The position numbers and the translations under genes were made by a program. From the NCBI GenBank assembly GCA_965218775.1, contig CBDCLS010000005.1:1550001-1614000 (forward strand): a DNA stretch of 64,000 nucleotides. Direction: 5' to 3'. The notes beneath the pieces are model-generated. The model ran no database searches. It saw only the letters and a program-made list of their open reading frames with translations, and was not told the DNA's origin. This stretch comes from CAUZIZ01 sp965218775. GTDB taxonomy: Bacteria > Acidobacteriota > UBA6911 > RPQK01 > JAJDTT01. Shown here piece by piece: positions 1 through 8,757 of this stretch (position 1 is the first letter of the stretch; each line of letters starts with the position of its first letter).

Positions 1-29
1 ACCTGTCGCTGAAATACACCCAATGATCC

Positions 30-1991
30 ATGCTTGAGAACCTCAAATTGCTGCTGGCCAAATTGGATGGAGCCGCGGCCCAGCTGCCCCATCTCGCCCG
101 GGTCCTGCGTCTGGTCTGGGCTGCTGCGCGAGGTTGGACCCTGCTCTGGGCCGGCCTTCTGCTGCTGCAGGGGCTCTTGCCTATGGCCGTCGTCTACTTG
201 ACTCGGGCGCTGGTCGATAGACTCGTAACCGTAGCCGGTGCCGGGGTTGATTGGCCCAGCCTTCGTCCCACGTTGATCCTGGTGCTGCTCATGGCCGGGG
301 TCCTTTTGACGACGGAGGTCCTGCGGAGCGTCAGTGGCTGGGTTCGCACCGCTCAGGCGGAGTTGGTGCAGGACCACATCAACCTGCTGATCCATCAGAC
401 ATCCACCCGGGTCGACCTGGCCTTCTACGAGTCTTCCGAGTACCACGATCATCTGCATCGAGCGCGTAACGAGGCCAGCTACCGTCCCCTGGCCCTGTTG
501 GAGAATGGGGGAAGCCTGATCCAGAACGGGATCACCCTGGTGGCGATGGCGGTCGTATTGGTTCCCTACGCTGTCTGGCTGCCGCTGGCCCTCCTGGTCA
601 GTACGCTGCCGGCTTTCGTGGTGGTACTGGGCTACGCCGCGCGCCATCATCGTTGGCGGCTGCGCACCACCGCCGATGAACGTCTCAGCTGGTACTACGA
701 CTGGCTCATGACCTCCGACGAGACGGCACCGGAACTGCGCTTGTTCGGGCTGGGAGACTATTTCCGATCTACCTACCAGGCGTTGCGACGCAGGTTGCGC
801 CAGCAGCATGTGGAGCTGGCCAGGTCGCAGGCTCTGGCTGAGATCGGGGCCGGTGTGATGGCTCTTCTGGTCAGCGGCGGGTGCCTCAGCTGGATGGTCT
901 GGCGAGCCCTGCTGGGTCAGGTGAGCCTGGGCGACCTGGCTTTGTTCTATCAGGCATTCAATCAGGGACAGCAGCTCATGCGCTCACTGCTCAGCGGAGT
1001 AGGACAGATCTATCAGAATATGCTCTTCCTGGGAAATCTGTTTGAGTTTCTTGACCTGGAAACCCGGGTGCGGGAGCCGGTCCATCCTCGTCCCGTACCT
1101 ACCGTCCAATGGAATGCCAGGGGAGTGAACATCTGCTTCAGGCAGGTCAGCTTTCGCTATCCTGGCAGCGGACGGACAGCGCTGCAGGATCTGGATTTGA
1201 GGATCCCGGCTGGTCAGATCACCGCCATCGTGGGAGCCAACGGCGCCGGCAAAAGCACGCTGCTCAAGCTGCTCTGTCGCTTCTACGATCCGGACGCCGG
1301 ACGGATCGAGTTGGACGGCATCCAACTCCCTGATCTGTCCCTGGAGAAGCTTCGTCAGCTGATCACCGTCGTGTTCCAGGAGCCGGTTCACTACAACGTT
1401 TCGGCAGCCAAGAACATCGCCATGGGTGACCTTTCGGCGGCGGCGGGGAGAGCCGAGATCGAAGCTGCAGCTGGGGCTGCCGGGGCCGACGAACTGATCA
1501 ACCGTCTACCCCAAGGCTACCAGACGCTGCTGGGCAATTGGTTTTCGGGTGGAACCGAGCTCAGTGTGGGCGAGTGGCAACGACTGGCACTGGCCCGGGC
1601 CTTCCTGCGTCGAGCCCCCATCCTGATCCTGGACGAACCCACCAGCTCCATGGACTCCTGGGCCGAAGCCGATTGGCTGCAGCGCTTGCGCCATCTAGCT
1701 GCGGGCCGCACCACCTTGATCGTGACCCATCGCTTCACTACCGCCATGCAGGCCGAAGTGATCCACGTCATGGAGCAGGGCCGGGTGGTCGAGTCTGGCA
1801 GCCATGCTGAGCTGCTCGAGCTGGGAGGTCCCTACGCCCAGTCCTGGCGAGCCCAGATGCAAGCGGGTCAAGACTCGGCTGTCGAGCCCCAGAACCAGCC
1901 ACTTCCCCGGATGATGTCCTCTGACAGAGACGACATTCTAGGTCTAGGGGAGCCCGAGCCCTTGCATCAGGTCAGTGCCGCCGGCGGCTAG
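30..1991 (+). CDS. ABC transporter, fused permease and ATPase (exporter type)
   Basis: This 653-residue protein is a half-size ABC exporter. A hydrophobic membrane domain covers about residues 30-320 and an ATPase domain about 365-605. Visible motifs are Walker A GANGAGKST (about 402), signature LSVGEWQR (about 511), Walker B ILILDEP (about 532) and the switch histidine in VTHRF (about 566). A TGA lies in frame two codons upstream, so ATG at 30 is the first usable start. About 50 residues after the ATPase domain look unstructured. It precedes an NTP_transf_5 protein and the polysaccharide genes. The substrate could be a lipid-linked glycan or a peptide; the sequence does not decide this. The family call is secure. 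Confidence 0.93.
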   Translation: MLENLKLLLAKLDGAAAQLPHLARVLRLVWAAARGWTLLWAGLLLLQGLLPMAVVYLTRALVDRLVTVAGAGVDWPSLRPTLILVLLMAGVLLTTEVLRSVSGWVRTAQAELVQDHINLLIHQTSTRVDLAFYESSEYHDHLHRARNEASYRPLALLENGGSLIQNGITLVAMAVVLVPYAVWLPLALLVSTLPAFVVVLGYAARHHRWRLRTTADERLSWYYDWLMTSDETAPELRLFGLGDYFRSTYQALRRRLRQQHVELARSQALAEIGAGVMALLVSGGCLSWMVWRALLGQVSLGDLALFYQAFNQGQQLMRSLLSGVGQIYQNMLFLGNLFEFLDLETRVREPVHPRPVPTVQWNARGVNICFRQVSFRYPGSGRTALQDLDLRIPAGQITAIVGANGAGKSTLLKLLCRFYDPDAGRIELDGIQLPDLSLEKLRQLITVVFQEPVHYNVSAAKNIAMGDLSAAAGRAEIEAAAGAAGADELINRLPQGYQTLLGNWFSGGTELSVGEWQRLALARAFLRRAPILILDEPTSSMDSWAEADWLQRLRHLAAGRTTLIVTHRFTTAMQAEVIHVMEQGRVVESGSHAELLELGGPYAQSWRAQMQAGQDSAVEPQNQPLPRMMSSDRDDILGLGEPEPLHQVSAAGG

Positions 1992-1999
1992 CGCTGGAT

Positions 2000-2128
2000 C
2001 ATTCGAGAACGAAACTTCGGGTCCGGCGTAGCGGTGGCCTCCAGGCCGCCGTCCGAGCCAAAGGCTCAGAAGAATAAGACTTCGGCCTGGAGGCCAAAGC
2101 TACTTCTGCAAATGAAGTTTCAGCTTAG
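2000..2128 (+). repeat. Dispersed palindromic repeat, copy A
   Basis: This 129-bp intergenic sequence is built around an inverted pair, GGCCTCCAGGCCG and CGGCCTGGAGGCC. It recurs almost base for base on the opposite strand at 23807-23929. A third, partial copy at 42137-43917 is split by IS1380. It carries no coding potential and separates the ABC transporter from the next gene, whose possible TTG start touches its right edge. Confidence 0.85.
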
Positions 2129-2155
2129 TTGATATTGGAAACGGAAGGGAAACCG

Positions 2156-3349
2156 TTGCTCGAGAGTAACACTACCGGCCTTCCAACCACCGCTCAGCTG
2201 CTGCTGTGCTGTGCCCGGCTCACCCCCGAGCCTGAGCGGATCAAGCAGTTGCTTCAGCCGGACCTGGATTGGGACGGTCTCATGCGGCTTGCCAACCTAC
2301 ACGGCTTACGTCCGCTGTTGTATTGGCACCTCAATGCCATCGCTCCCGCAGATATCCCTAAAACGACCTTGGCCGAGCTCTGGAGCTCCTACGAAATCAC
2401 GGCCCAGCGCAATCAGGTCTTGACGGAAGAGTTGTCGCGGCTTTTGCGGCTGTTGGAGAGTAACCAGATCCCAGCCATTCCCTACAAGGGGCCGGTCCTG
2501 GCCGATTTCCTCTACGGCAACCTGGCCCTGCGCGAGTTCTGGGACCTGGACATTCTGGTCGAGAAGCCTGACCTGCGGGTGGCCAGAGATCTCCTACTGA
2601 GCGAGGGCTACAAGCCGGCTTATCCCCTGGAGCGAGCCCAGGAACACGCCTTCCTGGAGGCGAAAACTCAATATCATCTTTCACTGGTCCACCCAGACGG
2701 ATTCTGGGTTGAACTGCACTGGAAGGTCGATCCTGATTACCCCGTCTTGCTAACCGCTGACCCGCCGTCGCAGGTCGGGGTCTACGACACCTCCCGGGTA
2801 GGCTGTCGGGTCCGTGACCTTGCCCCGGAAGAAATGCTGCTGATTCTCTGTCTTCACGGTTCCAAACATTACTGGGCCCGCCTCTGTTGGCTGGTCGATG
2901 TGGCGGAGTTCATTCGCCGACACCCGGGGCTGGACTGGAACTGGCTCATGAGCCGGGCGGAACAGCTGAAGAGCCAGCGAAAGTTGGCTCTAGGCCTCTA
3001 TCTGGCCCATCAATTGTTGAGTGCACCCTTGCCGGAGGCGATCCGTTCCAAGATTGTGCGGGACCCTGAAGTCAAACCGATCGCGGCCAGGATCAGCCGG
3101 CGGCTCTTCCAGGCACCAGGACTCGAACCGACTGGGCTGGAAAGACTGACGCTCGGGCTGAGATTGTTCGCCCGCTGGGAGCAGCAGGTTCGATACTGCG
3201 TTCATGTAATCCTATCTCCCAGTCTGGCAGAGTGGACCCAGTGGGCTCTCCCACGCCATCTCTCGTTTCTGTATTTGCCATTCCGTCTGATGCGGCTGCT
3301 CAAGAAACATGGAGTGTTGTTTCTCAAGACCTCACGTGTTTGCAGGTGA
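2156..3349 (+). CDS. NTP_transf_5 family nucleotidyltransferase-like protein
   Basis: The protein (397 residues from this start) resembles the uncharacterised nucleotidyltransferase family NTP_transf_5 (PF14907). The diagnostic stretch is a YKGPVLADFLY segment followed by REFWDLDILV, where the DLD pair near residue 130 matches the metal-binding acidic residues of the fold. No ATG lies near the 5' end. TTG at 2156 is preferred because GGAAGGG sits six bases before it; TTG at 2129 would extend the protein by nine residues into the upstream repeat. The family is found beside lasso-peptide exporters and in exopolysaccharide loci; its biochemical role is not established. The product class is fairly sure, the start less so. 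Confidence 0.8.
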   Translation: MLESNTTGLPTTAQLLLCCARLTPEPERIKQLLQPDLDWDGLMRLANLHGLRPLLYWHLNAIAPADIPKTTLAELWSSYEITAQRNQVLTEELSRLLRLLESNQIPAIPYKGPVLADFLYGNLALREFWDLDILVEKPDLRVARDLLLSEGYKPAYPLERAQEHAFLEAKTQYHLSLVHPDGFWVELHWKVDPDYPVLLTADPPSQVGVYDTSRVGCRVRDLAPEEMLLILCLHGSKHYWARLCWLVDVAEFIRRHPGLDWNWLMSRAEQLKSQRKLALGLYLAHQLLSAPLPEAIRSKIVRDPEVKPIAARISRRLFQAPGLEPTGLERLTLGLRLFARWEQQVRYCVHVILSPSLAEWTQWALPRHLSFLYLPFRLMRLLKKHGVLFLKTSRVCR

Positions 3350-3392
3350 ACCAGGCTGACTGACTGACTGATCGCCGCCCGGACTCCCCATC

Positions 3393-4769
3393 GTGGCACA
3401 AATCATCCTATTCTCATTAGTAGCTGTCTCCTCCGTGTGGGCACTCCTGGACTGGAGACGGGCCATCTTTCTCGTGCTTCTGGTCGGGGCGATTCAGGAC
3501 CCCCTTCGGAAACTGACCCCCAACGCACCCAGTTACCTGGTACTGGCAACCGTACCGATCTGGCTGGTGTTGAGCTTTCGCGCTCTGGGCCAGGCGCAGA
3601 TCTGGAAGCTATTCCAAGAATCTTACAGGCAACTGTCTTCCGTGATGCTTGTGTTTCTCCTCTCATTGCTTCCCGCCGCATTCATCTCCGCATCCTATGG
3701 CCCCGGAACCTGGAAATTGACCCTGATTGGGCTTTTCTCCTACGGGACTTTCTTGTTGGGTTGGGTTGTGGGGTTCAGCTACACCAGATCGTTCAGCGAC
3801 ATCCACCGGATTCTCACCTTTTACTGCATCGTCAGCGCCGTCATGCTGCTGGGCACACCGCTTGAATACTTCGACCTCTGGCCCGACTGGTCGGCTCTTG
3901 GCACTCGGGCAATGGGGACCCGTTGGATTCGATTCGCCCCTGGATATTACGTGGTGCTAACCGCCGGTTTCTATAGAAGCCCCGACATCATGGGGTGGCA
4001 TGCGATCACGGTTGGCATGCTGGCGACTACACTCTCTTTCGCCAGTAACGGAATCAACCGGTACTTCTGGATCTTGATCGCCGGGTGGGGAGTATTTGCA
4101 GCCGTTTTGTGCGGCCGGCGCAAGATGGTGATGATGATCCCTGTTTTCATCCTGGTTCTGCTTTGGTTGTACCTACGATCCAAGAGCGCAGGCCAACTGG
4201 CTGGCGTACTGGCAGTCCTACTGGGCGTCAGCATAACCGCTTTTGCCGGCTACGAGTGGATGGGATCAGATGAGAGCATCGAGCGTTATTATTCCACACC
4301 GATGGGGGAGGTCGCGGAGCGTGTTCGTGTACATGGTTGGCGAGCCCTGTCCACCACCTTCCAACAATCTGGATTCTTTGGTGAAGGACTCGGGACCGCT
4401 TCGCAGGGATCACAGCATCTAACCGCGGCACGACCCAGAACCTGGCAGGAAGGCGGGCTTGGGAAAGTAATGGTGGAACTCGGTGTTCCCGGTCTCTTCT
4501 GTTTCCTGTTTCTGAACTATCTTCTCTTCAAGAGCATTTTTCAGCGGGCCTTGCGCTGCCCTGACCCTGATAGTTCAGCCTTTTCGTTGGCAGCCGGTTT
4601 GGCGGCTTTTTCCCTGGCCAACGCCGGAAGCTTCCTCGTGTCTCAGCAGGTCTTTGGTGACCCTTTTGTCATGACGTTCTTCTCGCTTCTGATTGGGCTT
4701 CTGTTATCAACGGCCCGCTATCGCACGGGGCGAGAAAGCGCGCCGATGGCCCCGGACTCGAGGTATTGA
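3393..4769 (+). CDS. O-antigen polymerase/ligase-like membrane protein
   Basis: A 458-residue protein dominated by hydrophobic helices, with a long loop at about residues 280-355 that contains a GEGLGTASQGS segment. This resembles the glycine-rich, glycan-facing loop of Wzy/WaaL-type polymerases and ligases (Wzy_C superfamily). It probably joins undecaprenyl-linked repeat units or transfers them at the periplasmic face. It starts with GTG and overlaps the next glycosyltransferase (TGATG at 4767-4771), which supports an operon. Sequence conservation in this family is weak, so the call rests on topology and context. Confidence 0.75.
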   Translation: MAQIILFSLVAVSSVWALLDWRRAIFLVLLVGAIQDPLRKLTPNAPSYLVLATVPIWLVLSFRALGQAQIWKLFQESYRQLSSVMLVFLLSLLPAAFISASYGPGTWKLTLIGLFSYGTFLLGWVVGFSYTRSFSDIHRILTFYCIVSAVMLLGTPLEYFDLWPDWSALGTRAMGTRWIRFAPGYYVVLTAGFYRSPDIMGWHAITVGMLATTLSFASNGINRYFWILIAGWGVFAAVLCGRRKMVMMIPVFILVLLWLYLRSKSAGQLAGVLAVLLGVSITAFAGYEWMGSDESIERYYSTPMGEVAERVRVHGWRALSTTFQQSGFFGEGLGTASQGSQHLTAARPRTWQEGGLGKVMVELGVPGLFCFLFLNYLLFKSIFQRALRCPDPDSSAFSLAAGLAAFSLANAGSFLVSQQVFGDPFVMTFFSLLIGLLLSTARYRTGRESAPMAPDSRY

Positions 4770-6055
4770 TGCACTCGAGTCAGGCCAGCGACCCGGCACT
4801 TCTAGCGCCCGCGAGTCGGAGGATTGAGCAGCCACACAAACTCCGAGTGCTGCTCGTGGAAACCACAGCTAGAGGTGCAGGCAACAGCATGAGACGCTAT
4901 GGAGACCTGATCGCTTGGGCACTCGGACGGTTTCGCCACCCGAGCCGTCTTGAGCTAAAGCGGATCAACCTTGCCCTTTCCGAAACCTTATTGGAACGCT
5001 TGCCCTGGAGACTACGAAATTGGGTACATCACGCCTGGATATTCATGTTTGGGTGTTTGAAGGCGAGAGGAGGGTCGTTCGACCTGGTCCACCTGTTGGA
5101 TGGAAGTCACGGCTACATTCTGAGGCGACTGGATGGGGTACCAACCATAGTCACCACCCATGATCTGATTCCGCTTCTCCACAGCTTGGGTGACCTCGGC
5201 CGGCCAGCTACCAGTCGGCTGGGCCGACTGCTGGTCAAGCACAGCATTAAAGGGCTGGAGAGAGCAAACTGGATCGTAGCAGATAGTGAAAACACCAGAC
5301 GAGACCTCATCCGTCACACCAAGATCGATGCAGGAAGAATAGGCGTGGTCCACCTGGCGATCCCTCCTGAGATCTCGACAGAGGAGCGGGTCCAGTCCGA
5401 CCAGACCAGAGATCTTCAGCCACCCGAAAGATATGTTCTACACATTGGCAGCGCCGCCTTCTACAAGAACCGGGCCGGAGTTCTGAGGATATTCGCTCTT
5501 ATCCGAAGCAAGTGCCGAGTACGCTTGAAGATGGTGGGACCGGCTCCGGATCGGGGAATTCGCCGCCTGGTCCACAGGCTGCAGCTCGACAATGAAGTGG
5601 ATTTCGTCGTCGAGCCGGGTGACGCCCGCCTGGTAGACCTCTACCGCCAGGCTGCTCTGTTGCTTTTCCCCAGTCTCTACGAGGGTTTTGGCTGGCCTCC
5701 ACTGGAGGCGATGTCGTTGGGTTGTCCCGTGGTTTGCTCGTCGGCGGGATCGCTCCCCGAAGTCGTAGGAAGCGCTGCGATGGTGGCTCCAGTCAAGGAT
5801 GAACAGGGTTTAGCCGATAAGAGCATTATGGTCCTAGAGGACAAGGTTTTAGCACAGAAACTGACACGCCTCGGCTACAAGCAGGCAAGGAAGTTCGATG
5901 CCCAGCACATGGCACTGCAACTGATTTCTGTCTACGACCATGTTTTGAAGAAAGGGAGTCCGTCCCGGAAGTCCCGTCTTCCCGCCCGAGGGCAAGACGC
6001 CTCATCACCCGGTGACCCCTCACTCTTTAACGGGTCCGATCCATGCACGCCCTAG
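4769..6055 (+). CDS. Glycosyltransferase family 4
   Basis: A 428-residue GT-B fold glycosyltransferase. The C-terminal nucleotide-sugar site shows FPSLYEGFGWPPLEAM, the E-x7-E motif of GT4 enzymes, followed by the typical GCPVVCSSAGSLPEVVG segment. The N-terminal half has a DLVHLLDG/VTTHDLIPLLH pattern. It should act in the cytosol, adding a sugar to a lipid-linked intermediate of the surface polysaccharide. ATG at 4769 overlaps the upstream stop, and the 3' end overlaps the next gene by 13 bp, so it is co-translated with both neighbours. Donor and acceptor cannot be read from the sequence. Confidence 0.9.
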   Translation: MHSSQASDPALLAPASRRIEQPHKLRVLLVETTARGAGNSMRRYGDLIAWALGRFRHPSRLELKRINLALSETLLERLPWRLRNWVHHAWIFMFGCLKARGGSFDLVHLLDGSHGYILRRLDGVPTIVTTHDLIPLLHSLGDLGRPATSRLGRLLVKHSIKGLERANWIVADSENTRRDLIRHTKIDAGRIGVVHLAIPPEISTEERVQSDQTRDLQPPERYVLHIGSAAFYKNRAGVLRIFALIRSKCRVRLKMVGPAPDRGIRRLVHRLQLDNEVDFVVEPGDARLVDLYRQAALLLFPSLYEGFGWPPLEAMSLGCPVVCSSAGSLPEVVGSAAMVAPVKDEQGLADKSIMVLEDKVLAQKLTRLGYKQARKFDAQHMALQLISVYDHVLKKGSPSRKSRLPARGQDASSPGDPSLFNGSDPCTP

Positions 6056-7185
6056 TTAACGCTCTTTCAACCACAAATCTGAGCGGGCAATATGTCCTGG
6101 CAGGCCATCTCTCGAATCTGGCCAGGTGGACCTTGGATAAGCACCGTTTCACGGTTCTATACCACGGGGCCAATCGCGAAATCCGCAGCGACCTGGGCCC
6201 GAATGTCGATTGGCTGGAGTGTCCGGACTACACCACCAACTGGATGGGACGAATGAGATGGGAATTGACCGGGCTCTCCCAGACCGCGCTCCGGGCCAGG
6301 GCGGATCTTATTCTGTCCCTCTCCGGCACGATTGTACCGGGGCTTTCTCTGCCCCAAGTCTCCTACGCCATGAATCCCGAGCCGATGATACCCGGACTGA
6401 AGTGGAACGGCTCCGGGATTCTAAAGCGCGCTCTGCAAAGATGCGCCTACCGTCGGGCAATGGGCAAGGCCAGTCTCATGCTGTTCCTATCCAAGTACAT
6501 TCGCGGTCTATATCGGCACAATGCAGGATTCCTGGAAAGACACTCTGAGGTCGTCTATCCGGGCCTCAGCCCTGACGTGTACCACAGCGCCCAGCGCTTG
6601 AGGAGGGCGACCTGCAAAAAGCCGTTCCAGGTTCTGTTCGTATCGGTCATGGCACCCCATAAGGGGATCGATCGCTTGCTCAGGGTGATGGAACGCGTGC
6701 GGACGACGTTTGGTGTTCCAGCGCGGCTGTTCCTGGTCGGCCCCTGGCCCAACCGGTACTACTTGAAGAGAATCCGAGGACTGATTCCCAAACTGGGTCT
6801 TTCCGAGGTGGTGCAGATCACGGGTTTCGTGAATCGGGATGAGCTGGAAAGGCACTACGCCGAATCGAAATTGTTCTGCAGTATGAGCCAGTCGGAGTCC
6901 TTCGGGATCCCATCCCTGGAAACTCAAGCGTTCGCAACACCCGTAGTCGGTTCCGACTGCGGCGCAATACCGGAGGTCTGCGGGCAGGGCGGCGTGTACA
7001 CATCACCCTTCGACGTAGAGGGAACATCCCGGGCGGTGGCCAAGCTGCTGACGGAGGGAAAGGCTTGGAACAGACTCTCCTCGGGTGCGGAACAGAATGC
7101 CGCACGGTTTCGCTGGGAGGAGTGCTCGCGGCCCCTCCTGGCCATGTTCGACCGAGTCAGAGCGAGTGATTGTCATGACCACTAA
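6043..7185 (+). CDS. Glycosyltransferase family 4
   Basis: A 380-residue GT-B glycosyltransferase related to the preceding gene only at family level. The C-terminal domain shows FVSVMAPHKGIDRLL (the usual donor-domain opening), then SQSESFGIPSLETQAF with the E-x7-E pair and TPVVGSDCGAIPEV. It overlaps both neighbours (13 bp upstream, 11 bp downstream). It is most likely a cytosolic sugar transferase of the same polysaccharide pathway. The specificity is unknown. Confidence 0.9.
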   Translation: MHALVNALSTTNLSGQYVLAGHLSNLARWTLDKHRFTVLYHGANREIRSDLGPNVDWLECPDYTTNWMGRMRWELTGLSQTALRARADLILSLSGTIVPGLSLPQVSYAMNPEPMIPGLKWNGSGILKRALQRCAYRRAMGKASLMLFLSKYIRGLYRHNAGFLERHSEVVYPGLSPDVYHSAQRLRRATCKKPFQVLFVSVMAPHKGIDRLLRVMERVRTTFGVPARLFLVGPWPNRYYLKRIRGLIPKLGLSEVVQITGFVNRDELERHYAESKLFCSMSQSESFGIPSLETQAFATPVVGSDCGAIPEVCGQGGVYTSPFDVEGTSRAVAKLLTEGKAWNRLSSGAEQNAARFRWEECSRPLLAMFDRVRASDCHDH

Positions 7186-7813
7186 TCCCATTTACACCTG
7201 GCCCAGGAGAATCACCACCAGCGCCGGGGGCTCTCTAGACACTGCGGCAAATCGGAAGGCCAGGAAGTACTCAACCAGGGAGACCCTGGGCCGAATCCTG
7301 TGGTCGCTGGTCTCACCCCTCTTTCGCTTAAGTCCGCGAATCTGCTTCGGTTGGAGGCGATTCCTACTGAGGATCTTTGGTGCTCGTCTGGGCCGAGAAG
7401 TCCACGTCTATGCTTCTGCGATCATCTATCTGCCCTGGAATCTCGAAGTGGGTAATTGGTCATCCATCGGGGAACACGCCCGCATCTACAATCTCGGAAA
7501 AATCAGCATCGGCAGTCACGTCACCGTGTCCCATGGAGCACATCTTTGTGCCGGGACACATGACTACACCAACCCGACAATGCCACTCAGAAAGGAACCC
7601 ATTCGTGTGGACGATCAGGCCTGGATATGCACGGAGGCCTTCGTCGGCCCGGGTGCCAGGGTGGGCGAGGGTGCTGTCGTCGGTGCCCGAGCGGTGGCCC
7701 TGGAGGATGTCGAACTTTGGGCGGTCGTGGCAGGTAACCCAGCACGATTTCTGAAGAAGCGGGAGCTGAAAATCACAGAGGAGGAGAAGCAAACGCTCTC
7801 TCTCCTCGCCTGA
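7175..7813 (+). CDS. Left-handed beta-helix acyltransferase (WcaF/NodL type)
   Basis: About 212 residues. The C-terminal two thirds carry irregular hexapeptide repeats (ISIGSHVTVSHGAHLC, GPGARVGEGAVVGARAV) typical of LbH O-acetyltransferases. A GTHDYTNP segment near residue 129 holds the histidine expected at the acetyl-CoA site. ATG at 7175 is chosen because it starts just before the upstream stop (11-bp overlap); an upstream ATG at 7085 would overlap the glycosyltransferase by about 100 bp. It probably O-acetylates a sugar of the polysaccharide repeat. Confidence 0.88.
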   Translation: MTTNPIYTWPRRITTSAGGSLDTAANRKARKYSTRETLGRILWSLVSPLFRLSPRICFGWRRFLLRIFGARLGREVHVYASAIIYLPWNLEVGNWSSIGEHARIYNLGKISIGSHVTVSHGAHLCAGTHDYTNPTMPLRKEPIRVDDQAWICTEAFVGPGARVGEGAVVGARAVALEDVELWAVVAGNPARFLKKRELKITEEEKQTLSLLA

Positions 7814-7830
7814 AGAAGATATAGGTTGCG

Positions 7831-8745
7831 ATGGGAATCTCTGTACTGATCATCACCGAGAACGAGGAAAGGAACCTGCGGAGATGTATCAGATCTCTCG
7901 ATCGGTTCGACGATGTAGTGGTGCTGGACTCCTTCAGCAGCGACGGGACAGTCGGGCTGGCCCGTTCCCTTGGAGCACGGGTCTACCAGCGCCGATTCGA
8001 CAACTTTGCCGAACATCGTAATCACGCCCTCGACTCTGTGGCCTTTGAACATGAGTGGGTCCTGCACCTGGATGCGGACGAGGTCCTTTGCCCTGATCTC
8101 ACGGCCGAAATGATCGAAGCGATCCAGAGCGATTGCTATGACGCCTACCGGATTCCTTCCAAGATGATGCTCTCTGGCACCTGGCTGCGATATTCGGGTT
8201 TGTACCCGAGCTATCAGGTCAGACTCGGCAGACGAGGTGCATTCCGCTTCAAGATGGTGGGACATGGGCAACACGAGGACATTGATCAGAGCCGTATTGG
8301 GACTCTGAAGAACCCATACTTCCACTACTCCTTCTCGCATGGATGGACCGCCTGGTTCCAGAAGCATATCCGTTACTCTCGTCAGCAGGCGCGAGAAGAC
8401 GCCAAATTGATCCAGGCAAGGGAATGTGACTGGATGGGTTTGGTAACGCTAACCGATCCGGTTCGACGCCGGCGGGCACTCAAACAGTTGTCGGCTCGAC
8501 TACCCGCCCGTGCTCTGCTCAGGTTCCTGTACATGTACATCCTACGGAAGGGCTTCCTGGACGGCCGATCCGGCTTCACTTACTGCGTTCTGCTCTCTAT
8601 CTACGAGTACATGATCTCGCTCCAGCTGCGGGACCTGTCTTCGAAAACCTTAGAATCGAAGAAACTGGAGACCGGCTCTGCACCTGAGGCCTCGTGCTGG
8701 CCCCTTCCAGGTACTGAAAAGCTACCGGAGCCAAGAGAAATCTGA
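7831..8745 (+). CDS. Glycosyltransferase family 2 (WaaE/KdtX-like)
   Basis: A 304-residue GT-A enzyme. It opens with ISVLIITENEERNLRRC, followed by the VVVLDSFSSDGT nucleotide-binding segment and LHLDADEVL, the DxD metal site near residue 80. The long C-terminal part with amphipathic or hydrophobic helices resembles WaaE-type beta-glycosyltransferases, which sit at the inner membrane. It follows the acyltransferase by 17 bp with a purine-rich leader. It likely adds one sugar of the repeat unit; the linkage is not deducible. Confidence 0.9.
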   Translation: MGISVLIITENEERNLRRCIRSLDRFDDVVVLDSFSSDGTVGLARSLGARVYQRRFDNFAEHRNHALDSVAFEHEWVLHLDADEVLCPDLTAEMIEAIQSDCYDAYRIPSKMMLSGTWLRYSGLYPSYQVRLGRRGAFRFKMVGHGQHEDIDQSRIGTLKNPYFHYSFSHGWTAWFQKHIRYSRQQAREDAKLIQARECDWMGLVTLTDPVRRRRALKQLSARLPARALLRFLYMYILRKGFLDGRSGFTYCVLLSIYEYMISLQLRDLSSKTLESKKLETGSAPEASCWPLPGTEKLPEPREI

Positions 8746-8757
8746 GCTTCAGACGTC

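Noticed and set aside
3..26. End of an upstream gene (codons for LSLKYTQ and a TGA at 24-26)
   Set aside because: Only seven codons are visible, which is too little to support a feature, although an upstream gene ending here is plausible.
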